Assembly: GCA_008360975.2 (NCBI GenBank)
Contig: CM039211.1
Location: 52,630,600-52,694,599, forward strand
Reading direction: 5' to 3'
DNA from: Lichenostomus cassidix
Taxonomy: Eukaryota; Chordata; Aves; Passeriformes; Meliphagidae
Length of the DNA: 64,000 nt
The notes below the pieces were generated by a model. It saw nothing but the letters and a program-made list of their open reading frames with translations, searched no databases and was not told where the DNA came from. This document shows, one piece after another, positions 54,201-63,000 of this stretch. The position numbers were made by a program, and so were the translations under genes. Every line of letters starts with the position of its first letter. Position 1 is the stretch's first letter.

Positions 54201-55140
54201 AGTCTGCTGAAGTCACATTTACAAAGTAGTTTGGGCTCTCACTGTGCGGTGAAATCAGAGTAAACTTCTCTTTTCAGAGTTTTCAGTTAACAAAATTTGT
54301 TTCAAACCTGTGTGGTTTTCTGAAAAATATAAAAGCTGATGTTTGATCCTAGCTGTCTGTAAACCATATACTAGAGTGATACAGCCCTGAAAAAATGTCC
54401 TTTTTACCAGGTACCGTAAGAATGACAGTTGCCCTAAAAGTGCGAGTACTTTTTAATATCTTGCAGTATTTTTTAAGAAGCTTAAGGAATCTGTTTTGAC
54501 ATTGAGAGAATTGTTCTTCCTGTGGTTTTCATGACACATTGGAGGTTAAATGACTTCTGTGTAAACACAGGAGGGTCTGCAGTTCTTCGCAGGCGCACGG
54601 CCTAACAGATGTCCTGAAATTCACACTAGAACATAGAAGAAAGTTGAAATAACCTAATTTAGAGATACAACTAAGTACTGGAAATGACAATGCATTATAT
54701 CATTTATCAGGAACTTTGACATGTGTGAATTTGAGACAATTATTTTGCAGTTAGAATACCAGCGTAATGCTTAAATATTGTTAACATCTCCATCTCCACA
54801 AATCCAGTCTGTTCTTGAAAGGCTTTAACTTCCTCATTAGTTTATTGCATTTTGTGTACCTTTTGGATTTTGCTTCCCTTAAAAAAATCCCAAAAACAAA
54901 TGAACCAAAAAAACCTCAACCCACGACCTCTCTTTTCAAGAAGGGAAAAAATGTCAACTTTAATTTTGTAGAACTGTGATGCTTATTGCTTATAATGGTA
55001 TTTAAGTTTTAATGGCAAAGATTATATAGCCTTTTTGTAAAAACCTTGTGGTTTTTTTTCCTCAGGCTTGGAGGTTATTACAAGACAAGAAAGACCTGAA
55101 CTGTATATTACCTTTGAAAGCAGTCAAACAGAAAAGATAA
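15060..55140 (+). CDS. TENT2: TENT2 / PAPD4 / GLD2 poly(A) RNA polymerase (spliced, 14 coding exons)
   Basis: TENT2 adds A residues to the 3' ends of cytoplasmic mRNAs and some miRNAs. It has no RNA-binding domain and is recruited by partners such as CPEB. Joining the exons listed below gives 1518 nt, 505 residues and a TAA with no frame break, against 484 residues in human. Residues 1 to about 180 are low-complexity and contain a basic KRQR cluster at 107-110. The nucleotidyltransferase core has G226-S227, D238 and D240 (DGD), and D300 in VDFDLN as the third acidic residue. The central domain has [17 protein letters not shown] (347-363), the PAP-associated segment NESSLGDL (404-411) and [11 protein letters not shown] (455-465). 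All catalytic acids are present. The start is chosen by homology of MFPNS..LGRPPF and A at -3. Identification is from remembered family sequence. Confidence 0.97.
15215..17205 (+). other. TENT2: TENT2 introns 2 and 3 (exon 3 between)
   Basis: Intron 2 is 15215-15844 and intron 3 is 15974-17205. Both are AT-rich with no recognised repeat or gene. Both have canonical GT-AG ends. Confidence 0.8.
15845..15973 (+). CDS. TENT2: TENT2 exon 3
   Basis: The acceptor is TTTCTAG|AACTC and the donor GGAA|GTAAGT. It completes codon 52 and carries codons 53-94 plus 2 nt. The encoded TYGSVSP and the basic end GRK match the family (human has TYGNVSP..RGRKR). The rest of the N-terminal region is poorly conserved. 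Confidence 0.93.
17206..17461 (+). CDS. TENT2: TENT2 exon 4
   Basis: The acceptor is CTCTCTAG|GAGACA and the donor ACGAG|GTAATG. It covers codons 95-180 and ends in phase 0. It encodes the basic DAKRQRIHS segment (105-113), like human DGKRQRFHS, and EERRCSFP (129-136). In the latter, S134 aligns with human S116 in ERRYSMP, a reported inhibitory phosphorylation site. The frame stays open 141 nt past the donor, to 17602, so intron retention would add 46 residues and a stop. Confidence 0.93.
17462..18536 (+). other. TENT2: TENT2 intron 4
   Basis: This is AT-rich, with no gene or repeat family recognised. It ends at TGTGTCCAG|TTAAGT. Confidence 0.75.
18537..18651 (+). CDS. TENT2: TENT2 exon 5
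   Basis: Starting in phase 0, it encodes residues 181-218 plus 1 nt. These include LSKQVLELF and [16 protein letters not shown], the conserved helical lead-in to the catalytic domain. The donor is CCAC|GTATGT. Confidence 0.95.
18762..18853 (+). CDS. TENT2: TENT2 exon 6 (catalytic GS and DGD)
   Basis: It is separated from exon 5 by an intron of only 110 bp (18652-18761). It encodes residues 219-249: [14 protein letters not shown] followed by TSDGDLCL. G226-S227 and D238/D240 form the Pol-beta-type nucleotidyltransferase signature that binds metal and ATP. The donor is CCA|GTAAGT. Confidence 0.97.
18854..19633 (+). other. TENT2: TENT2 intron 6
   Basis: This is AT-rich with a canonical GT-AG. 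In the last 15 bases there is no second AG that would permit the short in-frame extension (CFFQ) present at this junction in the human protein I remember. Confidence 0.75.
19634..19700 (+). CDS. TENT2: TENT2 exon 7
   Basis: It encodes residues 250-271 ([14 protein letters not shown] and following) plus 1 nt. The acceptor is CATTTCAG|GTGAAT and the donor CTTT|GTAAGT. It continues the nucleotidyltransferase fold. Confidence 0.93.
19701..25256 (+). other. TENT2: TENT2 intron 7 (5.6 kb)
   Basis: This AT-rich intron holds one LTR fragment (21224-21367). I see no other recognisable repeat family or gene. Small ORFs are not supported. Confidence 0.7.
21224..21367 (+). mobile_element. ERVL-like LTR, 5' fragment, plus strand
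   Basis: It begins TCCTGGTTTCAGCTGAGATAG, followed by TTAATTTTCTTC, then 'GGTACAGTGCTGTGGTTTGGAT' and 'AATGTTGATAACACACTGA', and ends at 'AAATCAAGGAC'. This is the U3 5' end of the same avian LTR family whose 3' part lies at 11598-12030. The remaining LTR is absent, so it is a truncated copy. Recognition is from memory. Confidence 0.75.
25257..25326 (+). CDS. TENT2: TENT2 exon 8
   Basis: It completes S272 and encodes 273-294 ([14 protein letters not shown] then IIKFRDKV) plus 2 nt. The acceptor is CTCCCTTTCAG|CAAGC. The donor is CAG|GCAAGT, a GC donor that is otherwise a perfect consensus. Joining here to exon 9 gives [11 protein letters not shown] in frame, which fixes the junction. Confidence 0.94.
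25327..28826 (+). other. TENT2: TENT2 intron 8, GC-AG type
   Basis: It starts GCAAGT and ends TCCCTAATAG. It is AT-rich, with no gene or repeat family recognised. No GT donor nearby preserves the reading frame and the conserved residues. Confidence 0.85.
28827..28903 (+). CDS. TENT2: TENT2 exon 9 (third catalytic Asp)
   Basis: It encodes residues 295-320 ([18 protein letters not shown] and LLRTYAF) plus 1 nt. D300 in DFDLNVNN is the third carboxylate of the active site. The donor is TTCA|GTAAGT. Confidence 0.96.
28904..32168 (+). other. TENT2: TENT2 intron 9
   Basis: This is AT-rich. It contains a short tandem duplication at 31493-31556 and no recognised gene. It ends TTTTACTTGCAG. Confidence 0.75.
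31493..31556. repeat. Tandem duplication, period 35
   Basis: A 29-bp unit beginning ATTAATACCTTAATT occurs at 31493-31521 and 31528-31556 with a single G/A difference. This suggests a recent local duplication. Confidence 0.85.
32169..32297 (+). CDS. TENT2: TENT2 exon 10 (central domain)
   Basis: It encodes residues 321-363 plus 1 nt: [15 protein letters not shown], then [17 protein letters not shown] and VLHYLQ. This is the start of the PAP central domain, whose Lys and Ser-Tyr residues contact the incoming nucleotide in this family. The donor is CAAA|GTAAGT. Confidence 0.96.
32298..34494 (+). other. TENT2: TENT2 intron 10
   Basis: This is AT-rich with a poly(A)-type run at 32767-32802. No gene is recognised. 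It ends in TTTTTTTTATAG. Confidence 0.75.
32767..32802. repeat. A-rich tract (GAAA then poly-A)
   Basis: GAAA units run into about 24 A. Lysine-rich ORFs read through it are artefacts. It could be a decayed retroposon tail, but no body is recognised. Confidence 0.85.
34495..34538 (+). CDS. TENT2: TENT2 exon 11 (44 nt)
   Basis: This very short exon completes T364 and encodes residues 365-378 ([14 protein letters not shown]), matching human [14 protein letters not shown]. The donor is CCCA|GTAAGT. It ends in phase 0. Confidence 0.95.
34539..39811 (+). other. TENT2: TENT2 intron 11 (5.3 kb)
   Basis: This is AT-rich, with one less AT-rich, LTR-like segment at 36590-36930. A short GT/TA repeat lies at about 39758-39790, just before the acceptor TTTTGACAG. 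No gene is recognised. Confidence 0.7.
36590..36930 (+). mobile_element. Possible old LTR
   Basis: The segment is less AT-rich than its surroundings. It has a TATATAA-like box at about 36776-36782 and AATAAAGG about 80 bp downstream, the usual order of an LTR promoter and poly(A) signal. I found no target-site duplication, no second copy in the window and no family match, so this is tentative. Confidence 0.25.
39812..39948 (+). CDS. TENT2: TENT2 exon 12 (PAP-associated segment)
   Basis: It encodes residues 379-423 plus 2 nt: [24 protein letters not shown] and [25 protein letters not shown] is the PAP/25A-associated motif of the central domain. The acceptor is TATTTTGACAG and the donor TTGA|GTAAGT. 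Confidence 0.96.
40438..40465. repeat. 14-bp tandem duplication
   Basis: TTTCACTCACATTA is present twice, head to tail, with no mismatch. Confidence 0.85.
42088..42740 (-). mobile_element. CR1 LINE fragment, minus strand
   Basis: It begins with the inverted CR1 3' end (AGAATCACAGAGTTATAG, then GAGTTGGAAGGGACCC). It continues through 'GAAGTCCAACTCCTGGCCCTGCACAGG', 'CAGGCTGGTGCTGTGACCAC', 'GGGGAGCCTCTTCCAGTGCCC' and 'CCTCAGTCTCCTCTTCCCCAGGCTGAGCAGACC'. The plus-strand ORF 42425-42841 is antisense read-through of this element, not a gene. Confidence 0.92.
42897..42936. repeat. 20-bp tandem duplication
   Basis: GATTCTATTTCAGACAT/CTGT is present twice in tandem with one T/C difference. It lies just downstream of the CR1 fragment. 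Confidence 0.85.
45723..46960 (-). mobile_element. CR1 LINE with decayed ORF2 C-terminus, minus strand
   Basis: The inverted 3' end (CAGAATCACCAAGATTAG and following) starts at 45723. Minus-strand frames retain reverse-transcriptase C-terminal remnants. The frame 46362-46012 has [29 protein letters not shown] and [18 protein letters not shown]. The frame 46736-46467 has [18 protein letters not shown], the CR1 version of the QGS-LGP motif. The usual FADD box is degraded to FVGH, and stops and frameshifts break the ORF. It is an inactive old copy. Confidence 0.92.
47715..47806 (+). CDS. TENT2: TENT2 exon 13
   Basis: It completes D424 and encodes 425-454 plus 1 nt: [13 protein letters not shown] and [17 protein letters not shown]. 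It closely follows human [30 protein letters not shown]. The acceptor is TTTTCTTTAG and the donor GAAG|GTAAAA. Confidence 0.96.
51868..52790 (-). mobile_element. CR1 LINE fragment, minus strand
   Basis: It begins TAGAATCATGGAATGGTTT, followed by AGGTTGGAAGGGACCTT, the inverted CR1 3' end. It continues with 'CAGAGCCCCATCCAGCCAGGCCTTGACCACTTCCAGGGATGG' in pieces and 'CTTCTCTCCAGATTGAACAACCCCAGCTC'. It ends in RT-derived sequence that reads [13 protein letters not shown] on the minus strand (frame 52754-52566). The FADD box is present, but the ORF is interrupted. ORFs of up to 146 codons here are CR1-derived or antisense. Confidence 0.93.
52800..52950. repeat. T/G-rich low-complexity block
   Basis: TTTG and TTGG repeats with G runs form a pyrimidine/G-rich stretch directly beside the CR1 element. 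A 127-codon minus-strand ORF rich in Pro, Thr and Lys crosses it and is an artefact. Confidence 0.85.
53120..53199 (+). CDS. TENT2: TENT2 exon 14
   Basis: It encodes residues 455-481: [18 protein letters not shown] and DMIRGEFTQ. The [10 protein letters not shown] block is the nucleotide-recognition motif near the end of the central domain and is identical to human. The acceptor is GATATTGCAG and the donor ACAG|GTAAAA. It ends in phase 0. Confidence 0.97.
53200..55065 (+). other. TENT2: TENT2 intron 14
   Basis: This is AT-rich, with no gene or repeat family recognised. It ends in a strong polypyrimidine tract, TTTTTTTTCCTCAG. Confidence 0.75.
55066..55140 (+). CDS. TENT2: TENT2 exon 15, terminal coding part
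   Basis: It encodes residues 482-505 ([15 protein letters not shown], then PLKAVKQKR) and TAA at 55138-55140. Human ends KSWHRLKNKRDLNSIL followed by PVRAAVLKR, so the C-terminus is conserved in length and in its basic end. A 63-codon ORF in another frame across this exon is a shadow. Confidence 0.95.
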   Translation, partial: AWRLLQDKKDLNCILPLKAVKQKR

Positions 55141-56190
55141 TCAGCTTCTTTCATTTTCCCTTTTTTTTGGATCCTGCTGAAATAAAGAACAGTGTCAAAA
55201 TCAGGAGGCACTTACCCGATGGTTTTTATGACCTGTTTTTCTCTGTAAACTTTCGTTAAGAAAATGTTTATAAGGATGTGGCATATTTTATTATTGATAT
55301 TTGTTAATACAGCTGTTCATTCAAAGATATGTTTTCTGAAAATGCTTGCATTGTTGACTTCTAGAAGAAACTCACAGCAAACAACAAGAATACATCTATT
55401 TTAAGGATAGTATGGGGATATACTGACTTGTTGCTTGCATGATCTCTGTAACCATTAACTGAGATTTAACAATGAAACACAGAGATTCAAAGTTAAACCA
55501 TGTGCAAATCTGACTACGTCCTTAAGGCACTGTGCACTACCAACTTCTTGATGAGCAGAGAGCCTGTGCTTTACATCTGCTTAATTGCAGTAAGCACTTC
55601 TGCTCAACTTGGCACTTTCTAGTTTTATTTCACTTTTACTTGGAATAACAAGCAACTGTTTATGCAAATGAAGCTAGATTATGGTTGGTACTATTCTGAA
55701 TATCAAGAGAGGTAATCTAAACTGGAATTTTCAATCAACAGTTGTACTATGAAGAAGATGAAATAAAAAAGCTCAGTTCAGTTGAATGCACATAAATGTT
55801 TCACATTCACACAGAGTAGGCAGGAAAATTTTTAGTGCTTCCTCTTACATATTTGAAGTAGTAGTGATGTCTATTTTGGAGAAAAAGACCAAATCAAAAT
55901 CAAAACACCTCACATCAGTGCTAAAATAAGCTGGGCTTCCCATTTGATTTTGTGTAAATATTTGTAAATTGATCAGGCACTGTAAATTGAATCTAAATAA
56001 GTAATATTCCAAAAAGATTGCAAACCTTCTCTTAGACCTCCTGTAGGGCAATTTTCCCCCTCATATATTTGTTATTGAAGACCAATTAATTTTTACCACT
56101 GGTGTCAAATTTGTGCTTCCATTTTTTAAAGTTTAATATTTTATATGGTATCCAGTGGAATAAAATTTATATATGGAAGATACGGGTTAT
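55141..56190 (+). other. TENT2: TENT2 3' UTR (end predicted)
   Basis: It follows the stop directly. Poly(A) hexamers AATAAA occur at 55181-55186, 55762-55767 and 56159-56164. The last is followed by a U-rich stretch suitable as a downstream element, so the main end is placed near 56180. Later hexamers (57339, 59118) would allow longer forms. No coding potential is visible. Confidence 0.5.
56139..56164 (+). terminator. CPE-like element plus poly(A) signal
   Basis: TTTTAT (56139-56144), the cytoplasmic polyadenylation element bound by CPEB, lies 14 nt upstream of AATAAA (56159-56164). That spacing is within the range known to support cytoplasmic polyadenylation. Whether this hexamer is used is not known from sequence. 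Confidence 0.45.
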
Positions 56191-59100
56191 TTTTCCAATT
56201 TATGTTATTTTGTACAGCATATTTAAAATATTTCATATAATTAAGTAGAACATGAAATACCCCATGAGGTAGGACCCTTGTTGCAATTCATAAAAAATCT
56301 ATCATGGCTATTCTGCGTCTGTGGGCAGGCAAAAGTTTGATTTATTGCATTCTCTAACAAGATTGCAAAAACCCTTATAACTGTAATATAACAAACATTA
56401 TCACTTCTTGTGCAAACTTTTTACTTCTGGTTTATTTAGAAGTTCTAGGTACTGTAAACTGTATACCTGATGTCAGATTATTTCCTAAGCACTTCATCGT
56501 GGTCTAGTGTATGTAGAATTTTGACTTGTTTCTGTAATTGATTTTTCTTCTACAACTTAAACTGTCTTTAAGTTTCAATATGACTGTAGCAATCCACTGA
56601 AATGTTCTTCCTCCATGCATATGTTCACTCTCACTGCCCTTCCTCTATAGGATGGTGGACTTGGGTGTCAATGATAACATCCACTTTGATTCTCTTTATG
56701 TAAAATTGAAGCACAAGATTTTAGGACAGGATGATGTCTGGATTCAGAGATGCTGTACAAGCTTGAGGTAGATTCTGGGGATAGGAGGTGTTGGCTATGT
56801 CTTTTAAAAACGGTGCTGGCTGTATCTTTGTCTAGAAAATTTAAGACTTTCCCAACGTAGGATAGACATACATGTTCAAGTTGGTAAAAATATATTTAAG
56901 TGAGCTGAATGTGAGGAACAAAACTTTATGAAAGGCATAAAACTTTATTTGTTTGCATTGCATCACCTAAAGTGTCAACATTTCTTACACCTTAAATTAG
57001 TGCTTCATGTTTGAAACCACTTCTTCCTAAATGTTTTTTAAAAGTTAGTTTAAAAAATTGTGCTACCTCTGAGCAGTTCTGTAAATCGCCCTACCAATCC
57101 AGTGGTATTTTTAATACAAGTTAAGATCTTAACCACAATGGTCTATGTCTTTTATAAGAATCTTTTTGTGTTGTTTTCTCAAGTTGATGTCCTTCCAATA
57201 AGCCACGTGTATAATCAGAAATAGAAATTCTAGAGGGTAGTTTTCCCCAAGTTTTTTTTTCTATAAGCCAGTTTATACCACGTTTGTTAAACAGAGGGCT
57301 GCAACTTTTCTCAGAAAGCTTCAGATATAATACCACAAAATAAATGGCTTGGGGAGATTGGGTAGGAGCTGAGCTTTAACTTTGGACTCAAAGCCTGAAG
57401 TTGTTAAAGGTTTAATGACTTGGGTTTTCCTCTACCCTGGGCAAGTATCCAGAGTGAAGAATTCACTAATGGCTATTATAAATTTTAATGTTAGGGTGAA
57501 GTTTTCACCTTTCCTCAGCTTCAAAACCCAATTGTCCCAATTTAACCCAATTGTCCTTTGGCATACACCCTAGCAGGAATAGTTTTTTCTGAGAGATCTT
57601 TGGTAAAAGGTATTTTTCACAACTGACAAAGGTTTGAGTGTGTATGCAAGATGCTCTCTTCTCTGGGATTTGGTACTGTCTTGAAAGACAGCTGCTTTAG
57701 TTCAGCTCTTCTATTTATTTTTTTCATTATTCTTGACTACTCTTTTTGTCATTGGGTTTGCTTGTCTTCTCTCACCTTTTGTGTCAGAAACCACTAGTGT
57801 CTTCTCTAAGGTTTTAGAAGCTCTCTTTAGTCCTTCTGTAGTGCTTTTAATTAACAGGCTCAGAGGTGCACAGTAGGATCAAACGTTGGCAGGAGCTTCC
57901 CATCTGGTGATAGTAATGCAGACCTGGCATAGGCTATACACTGTGAAACTTAATGTTTCTCTTCTAGCTCTTGCTCTCACTTGTCCTGAGATGTGAATGT
58001 GTAAGTGAATTCTCAATACTTGTACTTTTGACAGTATAAGGTATTATTTTTTAAAAATCCCTTACAAAGCAATCAATATAAATCAATTCTAAGACTCACG
58101 TTACAGGGTGACATGGTTGTTTGGGATGTAAGATGATTTGTAGAGAACCTGAAGTTAGCATTTGTGAATGCATTACATTTGTGAATCCCAAACATTTATT
58201 TGGAACTAGTGCTTTACTTGAACTTGGGTTACAGGACTCAATTCACAGTATATTTGATGATGAATTTAAGTCCACCAGAGAATGTCACTATTGATTTATT
58301 GTACTCCACTTGCTATGGGTTGTCCTGTATTTTGTAGTTTATTTTTGTTTGCCTTGTTCTCTGTAATCCTTGTGTGTTCAGGTATAAACCTTTCCCTTGA
58401 TTTTACCGAGTATTGATGCTTGTAGCATGAAAGAATATGCAATTTTGGTCCATTTACAGGTCAAATTCACTTGTGAGAAGTACAGATGGGAGAGCATTAG
58501 ATCTGGAAATAATTTGAAGGGTTTCTGGTAAAAGAGTACTTGCCTTTCTCGTCCTGTGCTGAAGACTGAATCAAAACTTGGGCGATATATGTATGTTTCA
58601 TATATAAGCATTTCTAGAAGACTTGTAATGCTCTTGCCTTTCACATGTAAAAACAATAAGAAGTACTGTTCCTTAAATTTAATTTTGCTGTGTACACTGT
58701 CTATGCCATTGATGAAATGTAGAGTCTAATTTAGCTTAATATCTGTTTCAAATACACTTTTCAAAAAAATTACATTGTTGCCTTGTTAATTGTGTATGTC
58801 ACTGGGTAGGTGAAGAGGGTAGAAAGGTTTTACTTGTACATACTGTTTTGAAGTGCCCAGAGAATTTTTATTTAGCATGCAGAGGTATCGTGTAGTCAGA
58901 AATATATGGTTGGGTGTTTCTATACTTACAGCACAAGGAAGAGTTTGCAGACTGATTTATGACCAGCTATTTATTTGAAGAACAATGAAAAAAACCCCAA
59001 AAACAGGGGGCATTAGAGTTATACTGTATATACAGTCATTTATACTTGAGATATCTTGGAAGTTCTTTATTTAGAATCAGGGGATTAGTGCTTTTCCTCC

Positions 59101-59790
59101 TCTTCTGAATTTGTTTTAATAAAGTCATTGATTTGACTATCAGTAGAGATTGGAAATATTTCTATTTTCTCTGTGAAAAGCACTGCATTTTGTGGAAAAT
59201 GCAGAATAATAAAGGGTAAATGTGGCTTAACCTAAACTGCATGATAGTATAGTTTGTCTTTGCTTTAAACTAAAATTGGTTCAAGTCTGCTCAAATAGGA
59301 AGTTTTAAATGTCCTGTGATTTAACACATCGACAAACAGGATTTAAATACATTCCTTGTGCATGGTTAAATACCACAGTGCATGTGATGCCTCTTACAGT
59401 ACAATATTAATAATTAAATGTGTTTGTCAGGGGCTTATCCGCTAGTTACTGTATTTGACCTTCCCAGCTCAAGTGCCCAGAGGCACTCTGGGTGTGCTCA
59501 AAGGCAGAACTTGCTAAATGCACCTTCTCTCAGGGCTGCAGGAAAACTCTCATGCTTCATCTGTGCCATCCAACCCAAATTTGCTAGAGGTGACTTGAGG
59601 AAGGTCTTCTTGGACCTCTTGCTCTGTGCTGCTGCCTGACTGCCCTGTCTGCTGTAAAAGTGGCAGCAGTGGGCAGGCAAAGGGAGCGAGCAGCTGGAGA
59701 GATAGCCATGGGGCTTGGCCACGTGTCCTGGCACCGCATTGGTGCTATGAGCCAGGGTAGGAACAGCAGCGACTCTGCGCTGTAACTTTG
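56191..59790. other. Intergenic DNA between TENT2 and CMYA5
   Basis: This is AT-rich with only short unsupported ORFs. No repeat family is recognised. Hexamers at 57339 and 59118 could serve extended TENT2 transcripts. The last about 300 bases become less AT-rich towards the candidate CMYA5 exon and include an E-box CAGCTG at 59691-59696. Confidence 0.6.
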
Positions 59791-59923
59791 CTGCTTTCTA
59801 TTTAAAGACTGCCCTGAGTCAGGAGAAGTGAGTGCTACTGGGGATGACAGTTGCTTCAGGCAGCCCTGGGGAGGACAGGGTTGGGGGTAAACATCACCGG
59901 CAAGGGCCTGAGCTGGGAAGGGA
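59690..59923 (+). promoter_or_regulatory. CMYA5: Candidate CMYA5 promoter
   Basis: Upstream of the acidic exon there is an E-box CAGCTG (59691-59696) and an AT-rich motif CTATTTAAAG (59799-59808). The latter could act as a TATA-like or MEF2-like element, fitting a striated-muscle gene. The start site cannot be fixed from sequence. Confidence 0.3.
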
Positions 59924-60081
59924 ATGGAGGGCTCCCGCGGCGCCGAGTGCAACAGGGCGTCTGAGACCTCGTCCTTCATAGGAGATGAAGAAGAAGAGGA
60001 AGAAGAGGAGGAGGAGGAGGAAGAAGAGGAGGAGGAGGAGGAGGCTGTGGACCCAGAGGAAGCAGAGGAGCTGACTAACAG
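59924..60081 (+). CDS. CMYA5: Probable first coding exon of CMYA5 (myospryn), partial gene
   Basis: This is an open frame from ATG 59924 to a possible donor AACAG|GTACCA at 60082. It gives 52 codons plus 2 nt: MEGSRGAECNRASETSSFIGD, then 19 consecutive Glu, then AVDPEEAEELTNR. Mammalian CMYA5 starts with a similar short Ser-containing lead (..AGESFLGSDGDEE) and a highly acidic stretch. The gene follows TENT2 in the same orientation in human. CMYA5 is a large muscle TRIM-like scaffold at the costamere/Z-disc. The huge exon 2 would lie beyond the window. The donor is mediocre and the Glu run could be a chance GAA/GAG repeat, so the call rests mainly on position and similarity. Confidence 0.5.
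59985..60044. repeat. (GAA/GAG)n trinucleotide tract
   Basis: Nineteen Glu codons mix GAA and GAG, inside the candidate CMYA5 exon. The mixed codons suggest an older or selected repeat, not a fresh pure expansion. The opposite strand reads poly-Ser/Leu, which explains the 196-codon minus ORF at 59584-60174. Confidence 0.9.
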
Positions 60082-63000
60082 GTACCATCTCTCCAGGGAC
60101 TCACAGCCCCAGGGAAGCTGGCAGCTCCACCCCAAAGCATCAGCCCTCAGGAGATGCCAGGATTGGAGTCCCATGCTGGTTTAGTGGCTTTTCCCCCTTT
60201 CCTTACCCAATTGCTGCAGATTAAGAAAAAGGGGGAGTAGAGAGCTGTAATATTTTTTTCAGATGAGTATGGCTGTAATTAAGTTTTGTGTGGTAAGCGC
60301 CTACCCCAAGTTCCCTGAAAGCTTTTCTATTTAAAGATCCTCTGATGTGCCAGCTCAAGTGGCATCTCCTTCCACTCCTCCCTCTCTGGCTGACTCTTTG
60401 TCACATATGGATCTTAAATGCTCTGCAGATTTGCTTGTCAGGGGGAAAATGCTCAAAGATGATAATCGTGCATTAAAATGTGTTCCTTTTTACGGCCCTT
60501 TATTCCTTCCCACTTGTCCCTCCCTCTTCAGTTTCTTCGTTCCTAAAAAAGGAAAAACTTGTGCATGCCTGTTATGGCTGGTCATGATTTCTATGGCAGA
60601 TTTTTGTGGTGGAATGGGAAATACTCTATTCAAATGCCTTTGATTTTTAATTTTTTAAAAATTATTTTTGTTTTCTTAATAACTCTTGCAAAGAAACAGC
60701 TTATTGTCCTATGTTGATCTCCCATCATCAGGTATATAACAAGCAAGGCAGTGGCCCAGTGCCCTGCCCAATGGTCCTGCGCAGGATGCGGAGGCATCTG
60801 CAACCTGATCCATGCAGACAGACCCTGGCTGTGCCAGCAGGCGTTGATTTCATAAAGAGACCATGAGAGTCCCCTGGCACACACCAAGTCTCAAGATTTC
60901 TTCCTTGTCTTGAGTAGAGCCCCTCAGTTTTGAGTGGATACTTTAGGAAGAACCTAAGACATTAATGTTGTTAGCTTAAGGATTTTTCAGAAACCGATTT
61001 TTAAGAAATGTCTGTTTCTAATACCTCAGTGCTGTGAAGCCATCCGCATTTAACATCACTCTGTGTGTATCACAGTTCATAGTGCTTTCTGACATTGCTC
61101 ATGGTAACTGGGAGAAAAATTATGGCAGAAGAGGGGTGGGGGGCTCTGTGCAGCCTAACCCACCCGAAGTGCTGCAAGAACAAAAGCCAAATGGGGAAAT
61201 GTATCCTAGGACTGCAGGAAAATCCTTGTGCATGGGGAGTAGAGAGCTAGTTTTCCACAATGGGGGGACTTTCTGATATGTAATGCTGCTTTATTCCCAA
61301 GGGACGTGTTGGCTTTTCAGTCCTATGCTGGCAGAGAGGGATTGCATGCCAATAAACATTGCTTGCAGGTGTCTGTAACCCTGCAAGAAAACCAGCTAAG
61401 GTCCATTAAATGGAGCTGCTCACAGCAGACAGCTAAAACACAACTGACTAGATAATTTTTAATGGAATCTGCAATTAAATAAAATTCAAATTTTGAACCA
61501 TAAATAGGAATTGCTAAAAAGGCAGGGAAATCTATGTAGCCTCACTGTTGTTTACTACATGTGATGAGAGGATGACTTCTCCATGGGTGCCTGTTAGCAG
61601 CTCCTCACAGCTGGGTCCTGCTTCTGGCTGGCAGCCTCTGCAATGCAAAGTTGGGCATTGCATCTCAGCACTTATTTAAATGACAGTAAACAATCCCTTT
61701 AGCTCCCAGTTATATTAAATACGGCAGAGTTTATGCTTAACTGTCTAAATAATAAACAGGTCAGAGTCCACCAGAGAGGTTGTTAACAGCTATGCTAAGT
61801 GGTAACAGCGTATTTGAATTGGTTAGTTTAATTAGGTTAAAGGGGATGTAAAATTTTGGGTTTGGCACAGATGTGACTGCATCAAGCACTCAACAACAGC
61901 TTAGAAAAGTTAAATAAAACTGACTCTTTAATTGCTTAGATGTTGTCGCAAATGTCAGCAGGGTTGTTGAGCTTCAGGCCTCCTTCTGTGGTGAGTGCCT
62001 GGGCAGAGCTCCTGGCAAGAACAGACAGGTTGAGCCCTTGAGACATACTTACTCAAGCTGTGAGCTAATTATTTGTTGACAAACAGGTTTTCAAGCTCTC
62101 CTTGCACAACTGATTTTTTTTGTAAGCAGGGGCTTTGAAAACATAGCTCAGAGGAGGTGTAACTAATACGCCAACTTGGCTGATGGCAGCCTGTCCTGGA
62201 CCCTGCTGTCATCAATTTATTTTTAACAACCCCGAATTCTCTGTTGCTTCTGCTTGCCTCCTTTGAATGCAGTTGAACAGCACCTGGTTGTGCAAGTCAG
62301 TGGGAAAGTCCCCGCTGGCTCCAATTTCCGCCTTTCAAGCACGTTAAATAGCCTCATACCTACTTGATATGAGAGTCATGCAGCAAGATGACTGCCCCAA
62401 GGTCAGGAAGTGCTTCTGTGAAAGAAGCAGAAGAGCCCTGGTGTTCCTGAGACACCAGCCACTGGGCTCTGACCAAACTGCTCCACTTTCATACTGTGCT
62501 GCAGCAAGTAAAATCCCAAAAGCTGCAGCAGAACTTAGGACTTGTTCCAAAACTACAGTGCATGCATGTAAAAAGCAAAGAGTTTGGGTTTCATGTATTT
62601 ATTACCCTTATTAATGTAATGTTTAAATAATTTGGTTTCCCAGCACAGTTTTTTATATAAGTAAAGGGACTAGCATGAAGAATCACACCTATTAAATAGG
62701 TGGGATAAGGGCTTCATGTCCTTGTCAGGATAAAACCCCCACTGATCTGTATAAGATCCATGCAGCATCTTCTTTCCTTTGGGTGTTTTACTATCTGGGA
62801 TAGATGATCGTGGCAGATGATTTCTGTTTCTAACTGTGTATCCAATTAATCACCTAAACAGGGAAAATATTTTTGAGGTGTGTCCTGTGTTCTTTAAGGC
62901 AAGCATGAGTATGAAGTTAATAGGTGTTAATTTTTGTGTTGGTAATGGTGAAAATTAAGTCTAACTATAGTAAAATTGTTTACCATTTAACTGGTTTACA

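Noticed and set aside
55068..55259. 63-codon ORF over the last TENT2 exon
   Set aside because: It is in another frame from the conserved C-terminus, which ends at 55140.
59584..60174. 196-codon minus-strand ORF with a poly-Ser run
   Set aside because: It is the reverse strand of the GAA/GAG tract and the less AT-rich flanks. There is no splice or homology support.
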